Below, in pieces: positions 8,420-16,887 of a stretch of 45,417 nt of DNA. The stretch is taken from assembly GCA_944322665.1 (NCBI GenBank), contig CALUPM010000006.1, positions 1-45,417 of the forward strand. The letters run 5' to 3'. Under the pieces are notes generated by a model. That model worked only from the letters and a program-made list of their open reading frames with translations. It did no database searches and was not told the DNA's origin. Made by a program: the position numbers and the translations under genes. This DNA comes from Candidatus Gastranaerophilales bacterium. Its GTDB lineage: Bacteria; Cyanobacteriota; Vampirovibrionia; Gastranaerophilales; Gastranaerophilaceae. Positions within the stretch are counted from its first letter, which is position 1, and every line of letters starts with the position of its first letter.

Positions 8420-8911
8420 TTACTTTTGATTTTTTACTATCAACTCGCAAAACTCTCTGACTGCCCCGCGGCCGCCGTTTTTAGATGAGATGAAATGCGC
8501 AATGTTTTTTACTTCTTCAACAGCATCATAAGGACATCCCGAAAGTCCGGCTTTTTCCAGAATACAAATATCCGGAATATCATCACCCATATAGGCAGTC
8601 TGCTCTAATGTCAGATTATATTTTCTTAGAATTTCGTTAAGAGTTTCGATTTTATTTTTTGATCCCTGATGAATTTCCTTAAACTTCAAATTTTCAGCGC
8701 GGTGTTGAACAGTACCGTTATTGCGGGCTGTAATTATTGCCGTAATAATACCTGAATTATTAAGCATTGTTATGCCATGCCCGTCTTTTGCGTTGAAGGT
8801 TTTATACTCCACTCCGTTTTCGTCATAAGTAATGCTTCCGTCTGTCATAACTCCGTCGACATCAAATGCTGCCAGTTTAATTTTTGAAGCTCTCAATTCT
8901 AAATCATTCAT
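8420..8911 (-). CDS. kdsC: 3-deoxy-D-manno-octulosonate 8-phosphate phosphatase
   Basis: This HAD-superfamily phosphatase removes phosphate from Kdo-8-P, the third step of Kdo synthesis for lipopolysaccharide. The protein is 163 residues, the usual size for the cap-less KdsC type. Motif I is FDVDGVMTDG (Asp17 nucleophile, Asp19). Motif IV is YMGDDIPDICIL, which binds magnesium. The conserved VEYKTFNAKDGHGI region and the C-terminal GGRGAVREFCELI are characteristic of KdsC. It lies three bases after kdsD, and the pair catalyses non-consecutive steps of the same pathway. KdsA (Kdo-8-P synthase) is not in the window. The presence of these genes argues for an LPS-type outer membrane. Confidence 0.95.
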   Translation of the reverse strand: MNDLELRASKIKLAAFDVDGVMTDGSITYDENGVEYKTFNAKDGHGITMLNNSGIITAIITARNNGTVQHRAENLKFKEIHQGSKNKIETLNEILRKYNLTLEQTAYMGDDIPDICILEKAGLSGCPYDAVEEVKNIAHFISSKNGGRGAVREFCELIVKNQK

Positions 8912-8914
8912 TTT

Positions 8915-9898
8915 CTATGCAACTCCGGCTTTTAATAAATCGTGAACATGGATTACACCGACAGGCTTAAGGCATTCATCAACAACGGCAAGGGCTGTAA
9001 TTGAATATTTCTCCATCAGATTAAGCGCACTTGCCCCGTATGCATCAGGCGAAATAAATTTCGGATTTAGTGTCATTACGTCTTTTATCACAAGATCTGA
9101 AGTGTCATGATATTTAAGAAGAGTTCTTCTGATGTCGCCGTCTGTGAGAACCCCTTTTAAGATACCGTTGTTATCCAGAATCATTGCCATACCGAGTTTG
9201 AATTTTGTAATAAGTTCAATCACATCCGTAAAGCTGTCATTTTCATGCGCAATCGGGAGTTTTGCTCTGTCTGAAAGCATCAAATCGGAAACTCTGTACA
9301 GGAAGCCTTTACCCAGAGCGCCTGACGGGTGGAAAATAAGGAAGTCTTCTTCCGTAAAACCTCTTTTCTTCAAAAGGCAGACAGCAAGAGCGTCCCCCAT
9401 TGCAAGAGTCGCTGTAGTGCTTGCAGTCGGCGCTTTGTTAAGCGGGCAGGCCTCACGTTCAACAGATATATCAAGGGTTACGTCACTTGCATGCGCGAGT
9501 GTGGAATTCAAATTTCCCGTCATTCCTATCATAATAACGCCGAAACGTTTAATAAGAGGCAGAAGATTTAAAAGTTCCTGAGTTTCGCCGCTGTTTGAAA
9601 TTGCGATGATTACATCATTTCTTGTGATTATTCCGGAATCCCCGTGGGTGCTTTCGGCCGGATGAAGGAAATATGACGGCGTTCCGGTTGAAGAAAGTGT
9701 TGCTGCAATTTTTCGCCCGATAAGTCCTGATTTCCCCATACCCGTAATTATAACTCTGCCTTTGCAGTTGTAAAGATATTCTATCGCCTTATCAAATTCT
9801 TCTCCGATATTATTCTTTAATCTGAGAATAGAATTTGCTTCAATTGTCAAAACTTCTTTTGCCAGTTCGTTGATATTTGTAACATCCGAAACACCCAT
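8915..9898 (-). CDS. kdsD: Arabinose-5-phosphate isomerase (KdsD/KpsF/GutQ family)
   Basis: KdsD interconverts ribulose 5-phosphate and arabinose 5-phosphate, the first step to Kdo. I take the ATG at 9898 (327 residues) because AAAGG lies just upstream; the longer frame begins with a TTG. Residues about 40-170 are a SIS sugar-isomerase domain with ITGMGKSGLIGRK, HPAESTHGDSG and ISNSGETQE. Two CBS domains fill about 205-325 (TDGDIRR is in the first). That order, SIS-CBS-CBS, defines the family. It is the first gene of the kdsD-kdsC-queD-uppP run. Assignment to Kdo synthesis rather than to a capsule- or gut-operon paralogue comes from the adjoining kdsC. Confidence 0.95.
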   Translation of the reverse strand: MGVSDVTNINELAKEVLTIEANSILRLKNNIGEEFDKAIEYLYNCKGRVIITGMGKSGLIGRKIAATLSSTGTPSYFLHPAESTHGDSGIITRNDVIIAISNSGETQELLNLLPLIKRFGVIMIGMTGNLNSTLAHASDVTLDISVEREACPLNKAPTASTTATLAMGDALAVCLLKKRGFTEEDFLIFHPSGALGKGFLYRVSDLMLSDRAKLPIAHENDSFTDVIELITKFKLGMAMILDNNGILKGVLTDGDIRRTLLKYHDTSDLVIKDVMTLNPKFISPDAYGASALNLMEKYSITALAVVDECLKPVGVIHVHDLLKAGVA

Positions 9899-10009
9899 AT
9901 CCTGACCTTTCTTTTCCTTACATATCAAATTATACAATAAATATCATTTAAATGTATTAAATTTGCATAAAGATTTAAAATATTTTTAACCCCGGCCGTT
10001 CTAAAGAAT

Positions 10010-10291
10010 ATGAACACAGGCGAAAGCAGAAAATTTTTATATTTGAATTCTTCCAATCCGGCAAAAGCTGTTCAGGAAGTAAGGAAAGTCATTTCAAAAT
10101 CAGAAATAAGAGATTTCGGAATTGATCTTTCCGGCATGAATGTTCTTGATGCTGTAAAAGTTCTGGCTTTAACTTCGTCTTATCTATATAAAAAGCAGCC
10201 CGAAGAAAAAATAAAATTCCGGTTTGCCTCGGGGGATATAAAGAATATTGTTTCAATGCTTCCGCTTAAAAATCTGGAAATGGTTGTGTAG
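10010..10291 (+). CDS. Small hypothetical protein, faintly STAS-like
   Basis: This 93-residue protein has no motif I can name with confidence. The pattern FGIDLSGMNVLDAVKVLAL, then a helix, then KIKFRFASGDIKNIVSML and PLKNLEMVV is reminiscent of a STAS/anti-sigma-antagonist fold (strand-helix-strand-helix). The phosphorylatable Ser/Thr typical of SpoIIAA is not evident, so this is a weak guess. It diverges from kdsD across about 110 bases and is followed by a long repeat-filled spacer. No strong Shine-Dalgarno is visible (AAAGAAT at best). It is probably monocistronic. Confidence 0.6.
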   Translation: MNTGESRKFLYLNSSNPAKAVQEVRKVISKSEIRDFGIDLSGMNVLDAVKVLALTSSYLYKKQPEEKIKFRFASGDIKNIVSMLPLKNLEMVV

Positions 10292-10435
10292 GATTTCTGC
10301 AGATTAAAGAGTTAATTTTCCTCAAAATATTTATTCACTTTCGCATCATTTTGTCATTTCAGACACGAAATCTGTTAGAATTCAGCAGCAAGACAGCAGG
10401 AAATCTTAGTGACGGAAAAAATTATTTATATATTT

Positions 10436-10695
10436 TGGGGATCCTTCGGCTAAAGCCTCAGGATGACGGCTCTTTTTTCATGTCATTCTGAGGGCGAAGC
10501 CCGAAGAATCCCCTTGCTCTACTTTACGTCATTCTTAAGACGCCAGTCCGAAGAATCTCATTGCCCTGACATGTCATTCTGGGGGAACGAAGTGACCGAA
10601 GAATCCCGTCAGATTTTAAGGAGATCCTTCGGCTGACGCCTCAGGATGACATGCTATTTTCCCTCGTCATTCTGAGGCGCACGAGCAGAGGGTGA
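10436..10695. repeat. Cluster of dispersed palindromic repeats (GTCATTCTGAGG family)
   Basis: Five or more arms of one repeat family lie head-to-head and head-to-tail here. One arm type reads GTCATTCTGAGG...CCGAAGAATC and the other GGATCCTTCGGC...CCTCAGGATGAC, which is its reverse complement with variation. Each pair can fold into a long hairpin. The same family recurs at 1440-1563, 13689-13766, 18259-18288 (inside leuS), 19631-19707 and 32955-33080. The stretch 10292-10435 before it holds nothing I recognise. Confidence 0.85.
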
Positions 10696-10720
10696 AAGCC
10701 AGCTCAGGATGGCATGAAAT

Positions 10721-11014
10721 CCCTTCAACCCTTCAACTTTTCAACCGTTCAACTCTCCTCACTATTCACACTTCACTTTTCAGACCCCTCACCCTGACCC
10801 TCTCCCACAAGGGGAGAGGGGAAATATTTTACGTAACGAACTTATCGCCTTGCAGTCCTATCGCCTTTATTCCGAAACCTCCTAGTGCCTTAGTGCCCTA
10901 GCGCCTTAGTATCTTTTTCAGAAACAAACCCTTCAACTTTTCAACCTTTCAACCATTCAACTCTCCTCACGCCTCACCCTTCACTCTGATAAGAACTTAT
11001 CGTCTTATCGTCTT
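10721..11014. repeat. Degenerate 8-bp tandem repeats
   Basis: Short blocks repeat with a period of eight: CCTTCAAC-CCTTCAAC-TTTTCAAC-CGTTCAAC from 10722, CCTAGTGC-CTTAGTGC-CCTAGCGC-CTTAGTAT from about 10880, TTTTCAAC-CTTTCAAC-CATTCAAC from about 10937, and ACTTATCG-TCTTATCG-TCTTTTAC near 10995. A different dispersed motif (CCCTCACCCTGACCCTCTCC then GGGGAGAGGG, 10785-10821) interrupts them. The same octamers return at 14404-14450 and 19729-19806. No ORF of merit lies here. Confidence 0.75.
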
Positions 11015-11080
11015 TTACATTTTCCCATGTTTGTATTACGATAAACCTGTTATATGTTACTTAAATAGAGGGAGGTATTA

Positions 11081-12406
11081 ATGGAATACTTACACAGTAT
11101 CGTGCAGGCGCACAGTGTTGCGATTTCTGCCGCTATTCTGTTAATTGCTTACGTGTTTATTGCGCTGGAAAAAATCCCGAAAGTTACGATTGCACTTTTA
11201 GGCGGTGCACTTACTATTCTCCTCGGGCTTGTCAGCCAGACTAAAACACTTGACGGAGGTTTGGATCCTCATTATTTTATCAACTTTGTTGATTTCAACG
11301 TTATTTTCCTTCTTGTTTCAATGATGATTATTGTAAGCATTGCGACAAGAAGCGGTATGTTCAACTGGATTGCAAACCAGCTTCTGAAACTCACCAAAGG
11401 GCATCCGGTCGGAGTTTTGATTGCATTGGGCGCATTTACTGCATTTGCATCGGCATTTCTTGATAACGTTACGACTGTTATCTTAATCATGCCTGTAACA
11501 TTCTTTATCGCAGACAAACTCGACATCAACCCGGTTCCGTACCTTATGACGGAAATTTTTGCGTCTAATATAGGCGGAACAGCTACTTTAATCGGCGATC
11601 CGCCGAACATTATTATCGGAAGTGCAGCCGGACTTTCATTTATGGATTTTGTAAATGAATTAACTCCGATTATTGTTGTTATTATGATTGTTGTTCTTGC
11701 GATTTTGTGGCTGTTCTTCAAAAAAGACCTTCACACAACTCCTGAAAGAATGGCTGAGGTTGCAAACCTTGACAACTCAAAGACTATTACGGATTATCCT
11801 TTGATGATAAGAAGCGGAATTGTGCTTGTACTTGTTATTTTAGGATTTGTCCTTCATGATGTTACTCATATTGAAACCTGTGTAACCGCAATGCTCGGTG
11901 CCAGCTTCCTGCTTTTGTTTGAAAAGCCGAAAGACATTTTGAGCGATGTTGAATGGAACACTATTTTCTTCTTCATCGGTTTATTCATCATAATCGGCGG
12001 ACTGGAAGCTTCAGGCGGAATTGCGCTGATGGCAAAATGGGTTTTGAACGTGACGGAAGGCTCTCAGGCTGCAACGGCAATGATTATTCTCTGGGCTTCA
12101 GGGTTCATAAGCGGTGTTATTGATAACATTCCATATACCGCAACAATGACTCCGATGCTTCTTGAAATCAGAAACGTTATGGGCGCTGACTATACGCTGC
12201 CTCTGTGGTGGTGTTTGTCACTCGGGGCATGCCTTGGCGGAAACCTTACAATCATCGGTGCTGCCGCAAACGTTATCGTTTCCGAAACTTCGGCTCATCA
12301 CGGACATCCGATTTCATTTATGAGGTTCCTCAAATACGGTGCTGTTGTAATGATTACATCGTTAATTTTGAGCACAATCTACATCTGGTTCAGATTTTTA
12401 CACTAA
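11081..12406 (+). CDS. ArsB/NhaD-family ion transporter
   Basis: The 441-residue polytopic membrane protein belongs to the ion-transporter superfamily that includes ArsB, NhaD and DASS carriers. Two re-entrant-type motifs mark the inverted repeats: SNIGGTATLIGDPPNIIIG at about 165-185 and GGNLTIIGAAANVIVSE near 390. About 11 hydrophobic helices are apparent. The sequence does not distinguish sodium/proton exchange from arsenite or organic-anion transport; the GDPPN motif and size fit the ArsB/NhaD/P-protein branch. No arsR or arsA is nearby, which argues weakly against arsenite. A strong Shine-Dalgarno (GGGAGG) supports the ATG at 11081. An intrinsic terminator follows and merges with the next gene's start. 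Confidence 0.88.
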   Translation: MEYLHSIVQAHSVAISAAILLIAYVFIALEKIPKVTIALLGGALTILLGLVSQTKTLDGGLDPHYFINFVDFNVIFLLVSMMIIVSIATRSGMFNWIANQLLKLTKGHPVGVLIALGAFTAFASAFLDNVTTVILIMPVTFFIADKLDINPVPYLMTEIFASNIGGTATLIGDPPNIIIGSAAGLSFMDFVNELTPIIVVIMIVVLAILWLFFKKDLHTTPERMAEVANLDNSKTITDYPLMIRSGIVLVLVILGFVLHDVTHIETCVTAMLGASFLLLFEKPKDILSDVEWNTIFFFIGLFIIIGGLEASGGIALMAKWVLNVTEGSQAATAMIILWASGFISGVIDNIPYTATMTPMLLEIRNVMGADYTLPLWWCLSLGACLGGNLTIIGAAANVIVSETSAHHGHPISFMRFLKYGAVVMITSLILSTIYIWFRFLH

Positions 12407-12441
12407 TTGAACCTGACGGACTGTCGAATGTTTTAAAAAAT

Positions 12442-12477
12442 CCCTGTTGTTTATCATAAAAAACAACGGGGGTTTTT
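12442..12477 (+). terminator. Intrinsic terminator overlapping the next gene's ribosome-binding site
   Basis: CCCTGTTGTTT (12442-12452) pairs with AAACAACGGGG (12461-12471) in an 11-bp stem with one mismatch (T opposite G), loop ATCATAAA, and five T residues at 12473-12477. It ends the ArsB/NhaD-like gene. The G run in its 3' arm is also the only Shine-Dalgarno for the ATG at 12480. Confidence 0.75.
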
Positions 12478-12479
12478 AT

Positions 12480-13493
12480 ATGAAAAAAGTAATATTTTTT
12501 GATGTTCAGGATTACGAAGTTGAATTTTTAAGGTCAGCCTGCGGCGGCAGGTTTGAATTTGAACTTATAAAAGAGCCGCTGAATGATTTATCCGATTTAA
12601 CCGGAAGCCGGAAAGAGGCGGAGATAATTTCCTGCTTTACGACATCCCGCGTAAGTTCGGAAGTTCTCGCACATTTCGGAAATTTAAAATTGATTGCACT
12701 CCGCTCTGTCGGATTCAACCATATTGATACGGACTTTTGTAAATCGCATGGAATTTATGTCGAAAACACACCGAATTACGGCAATATGACCGTTGCGGAA
12801 TTTGCACTGGCGCTTCTTTTTGATGTAACCCGTAAGGTTACAAATTCATATAACGATTTGCAAAAATCAGTCATTAATCCGCATAAAACAATAGGTGTCG
12901 AAATTTTCGGCAAAACAATCGGAATTGTCGGACTCGGCGCAATCGGGGCGGAAATGGCAAGGCTTGCAAACGGAATCGGGATGAAAATTCTGGGATTTGA
13001 CATAAAAGAAAGAAAAGATTTAAAAGAAAAATACCATGTTCAATACACGGATTTTGAAACCTTAGTAAAAAATTCGGATTTTATTTCGCTTCATTCTCCT
13101 CTTACAAAAGATAATTACCATATTTTTAACCAGGAAATTTTTGAGATGATGAAACCTTCGGCATTTATAATAAACACAGCCCGCGGCGAATTGATTGACA
13201 CTCAGGCGCTTTACAACGCTTTGATTGACAAAAAAATAGCAGGAGCAGGGCTTGATGTTCTGGAAAGCGAAGAAATCCTGACAGCTCCTGAATATCTGAT
13301 AGATATCGGGCGAATGACGCCGCAGTCGCTTCAGAAAACCGTCTTGAACAACAGGCTTTTGCAGCTTGATAATGTAATAGTGACGCCACACATAGCCTAC
13401 GATACGCATGAAGCCATCAACAGGATTTTGAATACAACGGTTGAAAACATTTTTGCCTTTTGTGAGGGAAAAATTCAGAATAATGTTTACTAA
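12480..13493 (+). CDS. D-isomer 2-hydroxyacid dehydrogenase (D-lactate dehydrogenase-like)
   Basis: This 337-residue NAD-dependent dehydrogenase reduces a 2-keto acid, most likely pyruvate to D-lactate. The Rossmann fingerprint is GIVGLGAIGAEMARLANGIG near 147-166, followed by Asp in LGFD. The catalytic Arg is in NTARGELID, the Glu in GLDVLESEE, and the His in TPHIAYDT. The long insertion before the His and the substrate-domain start (KKVIFFDVQDYEVEFL) resemble fermentative D-LDHs. Start: ATG at 12480, preceded by a G run; the upstream in-frame codons lie within the terminator hairpin. Its translation signal is thus in the 3' arm of the preceding terminator. A fermentative, anaerobic host would fit this enzyme. 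Confidence 0.9.
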   Translation: MKKVIFFDVQDYEVEFLRSACGGRFEFELIKEPLNDLSDLTGSRKEAEIISCFTTSRVSSEVLAHFGNLKLIALRSVGFNHIDTDFCKSHGIYVENTPNYGNMTVAEFALALLFDVTRKVTNSYNDLQKSVINPHKTIGVEIFGKTIGIVGLGAIGAEMARLANGIGMKILGFDIKERKDLKEKYHVQYTDFETLVKNSDFISLHSPLTKDNYHIFNQEIFEMMKPSAFIINTARGELIDTQALYNALIDKKIAGAGLDVLESEEILTAPEYLIDIGRMTPQSLQKTVLNNRLLQLDNVIVTPHIAYDTHEAINRILNTTVENIFAFCEGKIQNNVY

Positions 13494-13589
13494 AATTTTT
13501 GATTTTGCGTAAATCTATCTAACCCGCCGGCTGTTTGATTTTGTAATTCTGAGCAGAGGCAACTTTCTTCACTTTTCACAAATTGTTTG

Positions 13590-13679
13590 CCCCTCACCCT
13601 AACCCTCAGCCATACGGCATACAGTCTCACTCGGCTCGTTCCTCGCCGGTTCGAACTAGCATCCCGCAAGGAGAGGGGA
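13590..13679. repeat. Dispersed CCCTCACCCTAACCCT...GGAGAGGGG repeat with internal insert
   Basis: The ends match the repeat at 10785-10821 (CCCTCACCCTGACCCT ... AAGGGGAGAGGG). Here about 50 bases (CAGCCATACGGC... to ...GAACTAGCAT) separate the two arms. Spurious ORFs cross it. Confidence 0.6.
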
Positions 13680-13688
13680 TAGACTCCC

Positions 13689-13766
13689 GTCATTCTGAGG
13701 GCGAAGCCCGAAGAATCACCTTGCGCACCGCATGTCATTCTGAGGGAGCGCAGCGACCGAAGAATC
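13689..13766. repeat. Two copies of the GTCATTCTGAGG repeat
   Basis: Tandem arms GTCATTCTGAGGGCGAAG...GAAGAATCAC and GTCATTCTGAGGGAGCGCAG...GAAGAATCAC lie in direct orientation, about 45 bases apart. They belong to the family described at 10436. Confidence 0.8.
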
Positions 13767-13797
13767 ACATGAAATTTTATATAAATAGTAGGTTTTG

Positions 13798-13860
13798 GTA
13801 ATCTCTGATTACTGAAACTTTTTTGTTGCGGTAAATTAAAATTTACCACAACCTGCTGCT
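13798..13860. repeat. Module A, first copy (two-hairpin repeat)
   Basis: This 63-bp stretch recurs almost exactly at 14279-14340. It contains two inverted repeats: GTAATC-TCT-GATTAC and GGTAAATT-AA-AATTTACC. In copy 2 module A runs directly into module B; here 156 bp (13861-14016) separate them. Any RNA would form two short hairpins. Confidence 0.85.
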
Positions 13861-14016
13861 TTATATTTCATTCAATAAAACATGGTACTTTCTTGTGCCG
13901 ACAAGAAAGTACCGCAAAGAAGCTCCCGACCGGTGCTTCGCTCACTAATCAATTGTAACCGTTTCAATTGAAGCAAGTGAACTCGCTTTCGCTCAGACAA
14001 CACTTGCTTTGTTGTT
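13861..14016. repeat. 156-bp insert carrying a 13-bp hairpin, splitting modules A and B
   Basis: Inside is a perfect stem GGTACTTTCTTGT (13884-13896) with loop GCCG and ACAAGAAAGTACC (13901-13913). Absence of this segment from the A-B unit at 14279-14380 shows it as an insertion, or as a deletion in the other copy. No transposase is encoded. Confidence 0.6.
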
Positions 14017-14056
14017 CTGAAACGGAACATTGATTGTTCGCTCCGCAATGGTCGGA
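14017..14056. repeat. Module B, first copy
   Basis: Forty bases starting CTGAAACGGAACATTGATTG match 14341-14380 with two differences. Confidence 0.85.
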
Positions 14057-14191
14057 TTAAAAAGACGACAAACTCTAATTAGCATCTCTTAGTGAAACAG
14101 CAACAAGGCGAGCATTGTTTGAGCGAAGCGAGTCTGCGAGCCTCGAGTTGAGCTTTAGAGATGCTTTTTGGTCGCATGTTTTCTTTTCTTG

Positions 14192-14235
14192 GTTCGTTCT
14201 TTTCTTTTGCATTGCAACAAAAGAAAAGAATGAAC
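14192..14235. repeat. 18-bp inverted repeat
   Basis: GTTCGTTCTTTTCTTTTG (14192-14209) pairs with CAAAAGAAAAGAATGAAC (14218-14235) with one mismatch and an eight-base loop. No T tract follows, so it is not a usual terminator; it is part of the repeat mosaic. The rest of 14057-14278 has no gene I believe in. Confidence 0.7.
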
Positions 14236-14278
14236 ATAATAAAAAACATATTCTTAGAAGGTTATTTAGCTGGTTTAG

Positions 14279-14380
14279 GTAATCTCTGATTACCGAAACA
14301 TCTTGTTGCGGTAAATTAAAATTTACCACAACCTGCTGCTCTGAAACGGAACATTAATTGTTCACTCCGCAATGGTCGGA
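14279..14380. repeat. Uninterrupted module A + module B
   Basis: Module A (14279-14340) abuts module B (14341-14380) at GCTGCT-CTGAAACGG. Octamer repeats (TTTTCAAC-CATTCAAC and variants) follow at 14404-14450, before the TPR gene. Confidence 0.85.
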
Positions 14381-14525
14381 GAGAAAACATTTTACGAAAC
14401 AAACTTTTCAACCATTCAACTCACTTCACTCTTCACCCATCACTCTTCACTTTATTTATTAACTAATGTAAAAAATATTAAAGATTTGTCATTCTAAATC
14501 CGTAAACGGGAATAGGAAGGTTAGA

Positions 14526-15824
14526 ATGACAGAGAATTTTATTGTTGAAAATCAGGAAATAGATTATTATATCTCTCCTTTAAACGGATTATGGATGTGG
14601 TTTAAGCTGCAGCGTGTTATTAAATCAGGCAAGGCTACCTCTATGACATATAATAATCTTGCGGAAATTTGTCAATGGTACGGATTTTACAAAAAAGCCC
14701 GTAAATATGTACTAAAAGCTTTACGAATGAACAAAAACAATGCTCTTGCATATATCACATTAGGGAATTTAAAAGATTTTGATGCAGGCAAAAAATACTT
14801 TTTAAAGGCGCTTAAAATAGGCAGCCGCTATGATTATCAGGCTCTGGCGTATCTTGCAGTGTACGAAAGAGATAATTATAAAGAATCAGTTGTTTATTAT
14901 AAAAGATTTTTTGAATGTCAGAGTGACGATGCGGGTTATGTTTACTGGCGGGCATTATTAAATGTTTATTTTTTTAATATCGGTGCGGCAGTTAAAGATT
15001 TGCCGCTGCTGTTTAAAAAAATAATAAATGAAAGACTATACATTCCGATTTCGACAATCGGGCAGCTGTTGTCTGAAATCATTTGTATAGGGGCTTTAGG
15101 GCTGTGCTTTCATAATAATCTTATTGTTGCAAGAGCAATAATCCTGCTGAATGCGGACAGGGAAAAAGAGGCTGTTGATATGATTTTTAACGCAGCATCA
15201 AAAGGTAAAAATAAAAAAACTATAGAAAATTGCTACTACTTACTTCTGGACTTCTTTTTTGACCGCAAAGAATACAAAAAATGTATTGATATAGCAAACA
15301 AAATTCTGATAAAAGAAAAATTTGAAGGAGCTTTCATATATAAAATAAGGTCTTATGTGGAGCTTGAAGAATATGATAAAGCTGTTGAGCTTATGAAAAC
15401 GGTAAAAGAAAACTATAAAATTAATTACAGCTTATGGGGTGATTTTGATATTGGAGTTGTGTATTATAGGATGAAGGATTATGAAAATGCGCTTAAGTAT
15501 TTTAACAAACGGATAATGTCAAATCAGGATCCGGAAGCATTAGGCTATAAAGGGATATGTCTGGAGGAAACAGCCTGCTACGAAGATGCTATAAAAGCCT
15601 ATCAGCGGAGTCTTGAATATAAACAGGATGACCGCTGGTATTATCGAATAGCAAACCTTTATTACAGGATGAATGATTACGAAGAAGCTCTTGAGAACAT
15701 AAACAGAAGCCTTATTCTGTGCAAAGATTCTTACAATTACAATCTTAAAGGCGATATTCTGACTTCTCTTAAGCGTATTAAAGAGGCCCGTGCATGCTAT
15801 AAGAAGGCCGAGGGGCTGGAATAA
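14526..15824 (+). CDS. TPR-repeat protein
   Basis: The 432-residue protein is built of tetratricopeptide-like helix pairs. Clear units include YNNLAEICQWYGFYKKARKY near 40, AYITLGNLKDFDAGKKYFLK near 78, GVVYYRMKDYENALKYFNK near 316, ALGYKGICLEETACYEDAIK near 340, and three more up to the C-terminus. A hydrophobic patch around 185-205 (LLSEIICIGALGLCF) could be a buried helix rather than a membrane segment. TPRs are protein-interaction scaffolds; the partner is unknown. The start is supported by AGGAAGG just upstream. The gene ends exactly where the convergent MCE gene ends, with no base between the stop codons. Confidence 0.85.
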   Translation: MTENFIVENQEIDYYISPLNGLWMWFKLQRVIKSGKATSMTYNNLAEICQWYGFYKKARKYVLKALRMNKNNALAYITLGNLKDFDAGKKYFLKALKIGSRYDYQALAYLAVYERDNYKESVVYYKRFFECQSDDAGYVYWRALLNVYFFNIGAAVKDLPLLFKKIINERLYIPISTIGQLLSEIICIGALGLCFHNNLIVARAIILLNADREKEAVDMIFNAASKGKNKKTIENCYYLLLDFFFDRKEYKKCIDIANKILIKEKFEGAFIYKIRSYVELEEYDKAVELMKTVKENYKINYSLWGDFDIGVVYYRMKDYENALKYFNKRIMSNQDPEALGYKGICLEETACYEDAIKAYQRSLEYKQDDRWYYRIANLYYRMNDYEEALENINRSLILCKDSYNYNLKGDILTSLKRIKEARACYKKAEGLE

Positions 15825-16778
15825 TTACCGGTTCGGAACCTTCGGGCTGCAGTTTTTGTAGCATTTGTTTTTGACGGGTTTGCCGAATATCAGCCTTAAG
15901 CCTCCGAAATTCTGAGATAACGTTGTTCTTAAGCCTGAAGTAATTTCTGCAATGTTGCAGGTGATGACCTGTGCATTAGAAATTGTCTTTGCTATGTCCG
16001 GCGAATTTTTATTGAGATCATTTGTAAAAATATTGATGTTTTTAGTTATTCCGTCAAGATTGTCGGTTGTGATAACTGCATTTGATGAGGTTTTGTCAAA
16101 ATTGGTGAACATATTCTGAAGCTGGCGTTCATTTACGGCAACATTCAATTTGTATGCAAAAATTCTCAAATTATCCGACATCCGCGCAAGATTTCCGGTC
16201 ATAATCTTTATTGACGGACGGTTTTCATTTACGGTTTCTGTCAGAACGTCCATCAGCATTGTGAGAGCTTTGCTTGTCGCATTGAGGCTTTCAAGAAGTG
16301 AGTTCACGTTGTTTGTAATTTTGTCAAGGTCGCCCGAGAGCGCTTTTGATGAAAAATAACTTTCAATATCAACCGTCGTAAATCCGTTTATTCTGTCACC
16401 GCTTCTAAGCGGCAGCGCTGATGGTTCCTCCGGATAAATAAGGTTTATAAAATCAATCTCGCGCCGCTCACGTTTTTCGCGGGTCAAAAGGGCTGTCGTA
16501 TTTGACGGAAGCCGCAGATTTTTCGGGTAAAGCACAATTGTAACCATAGTTGATTTAAAATCGTCACCCGGTTTGATTTTTTCGACCTTGCCGATTCTGT
16601 AACCCTTATAGTACACGGGAATTTTGTTCCTCACGGGACGCGCGTCCATAAAAACTACCGTCAGGTAGGTGTAAGTATGAAATCTATAGATACACATTAC
16701 CGTACATAAAAGAACAAAAATTAACAGCGCAATTCTTGAAGTATTCCGGCTTATTTGAGATGTTAAAAATTCTTTCAT
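15825..16778 (-). CDS. MlaD/MCE-family lipid transport protein
   Basis: The 317-residue protein has an N-terminal membrane anchor (residues about 15-35, ALLIFVLLCTVMCIY). An MCE domain follows at about 38-125, with VYYKGYRIGKVEKIKPGD as the hallmark segment. A long helical tail (about 140-290) has repeated TxNLxxxTxNxN-type coil elements. This matches the single-domain MCE proteins of Gram-negative bacteria and cyanobacteria. These work with an MlaE-type permease and an MlaF-type ATPase to move phospholipids between membranes. The permease and ATPase genes are not adjacent, so this is either a stand-alone gene or the complex is scattered. It lies downstream of leuS, separated by a terminator. 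Confidence 0.88.
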   Translation of the reverse strand: MKEFLTSQISRNTSRIALLIFVLLCTVMCIYRFHTYTYLTVVFMDARPVRNKIPVYYKGYRIGKVEKIKPGDDFKSTMVTIVLYPKNLRLPSNTTALLTREKRERREIDFINLIYPEEPSALPLRSGDRINGFTTVDIESYFSSKALSGDLDKITNNVNSLLESLNATSKALTMLMDVLTETVNENRPSIKIMTGNLARMSDNLRIFAYKLNVAVNERQLQNMFTNFDKTSSNAVITTDNLDGITKNINIFTNDLNKNSPDIAKTISNAQVITCNIAEITSGLRTTLSQNFGGLRLIFGKPVKNKCYKNCSPKVPNR

Positions 16779-16806
16779 ACATATTATGTTATTATTTTAA
16801 CCCTGA

Positions 16807-16848
16807 AATAAAATTACCCCGCCGGCTATCCGGCAGGATAATTTTATT
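16807..16848 (-). terminator. Terminator downstream of leuS
   Basis: A 19-bp inverted repeat (16807-16825 with 16830-16848) has loop CTAT. Its two mismatches are C-A on the plus strand but G-U wobbles on the minus-strand RNA. The hairpin therefore fits a minus-strand transcript, that is leuS, and insulates the MCE gene. Confidence 0.75.
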
Positions 16849-16887
16849 GTTAAATTTATTTTTTTATTAAGGCTGATTTTTCAGGCT

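Noticed and set aside
10010-10291. Firm STAS-domain annotation
   Set aside because: Only a vague strand-helix pattern is visible and the phosphorylation-site motif is missing; kept as hypothetical.
10436-10695. CRISPR array
   Set aside because: Arms alternate in orientation, differ in length and have no uniform spacers. The Cas4-like gene at 31310 is next to a helicase, not cas genes.
13490-13849. 119-codon minus-strand open frame
   Set aside because: It runs through dispersed repeats (peptide like ILRSLRSLRMT) and starts in module A. The frame at 14075-14329 starts with the same MVNFNLPQQ because module A is duplicated. Both are repeat artefacts.
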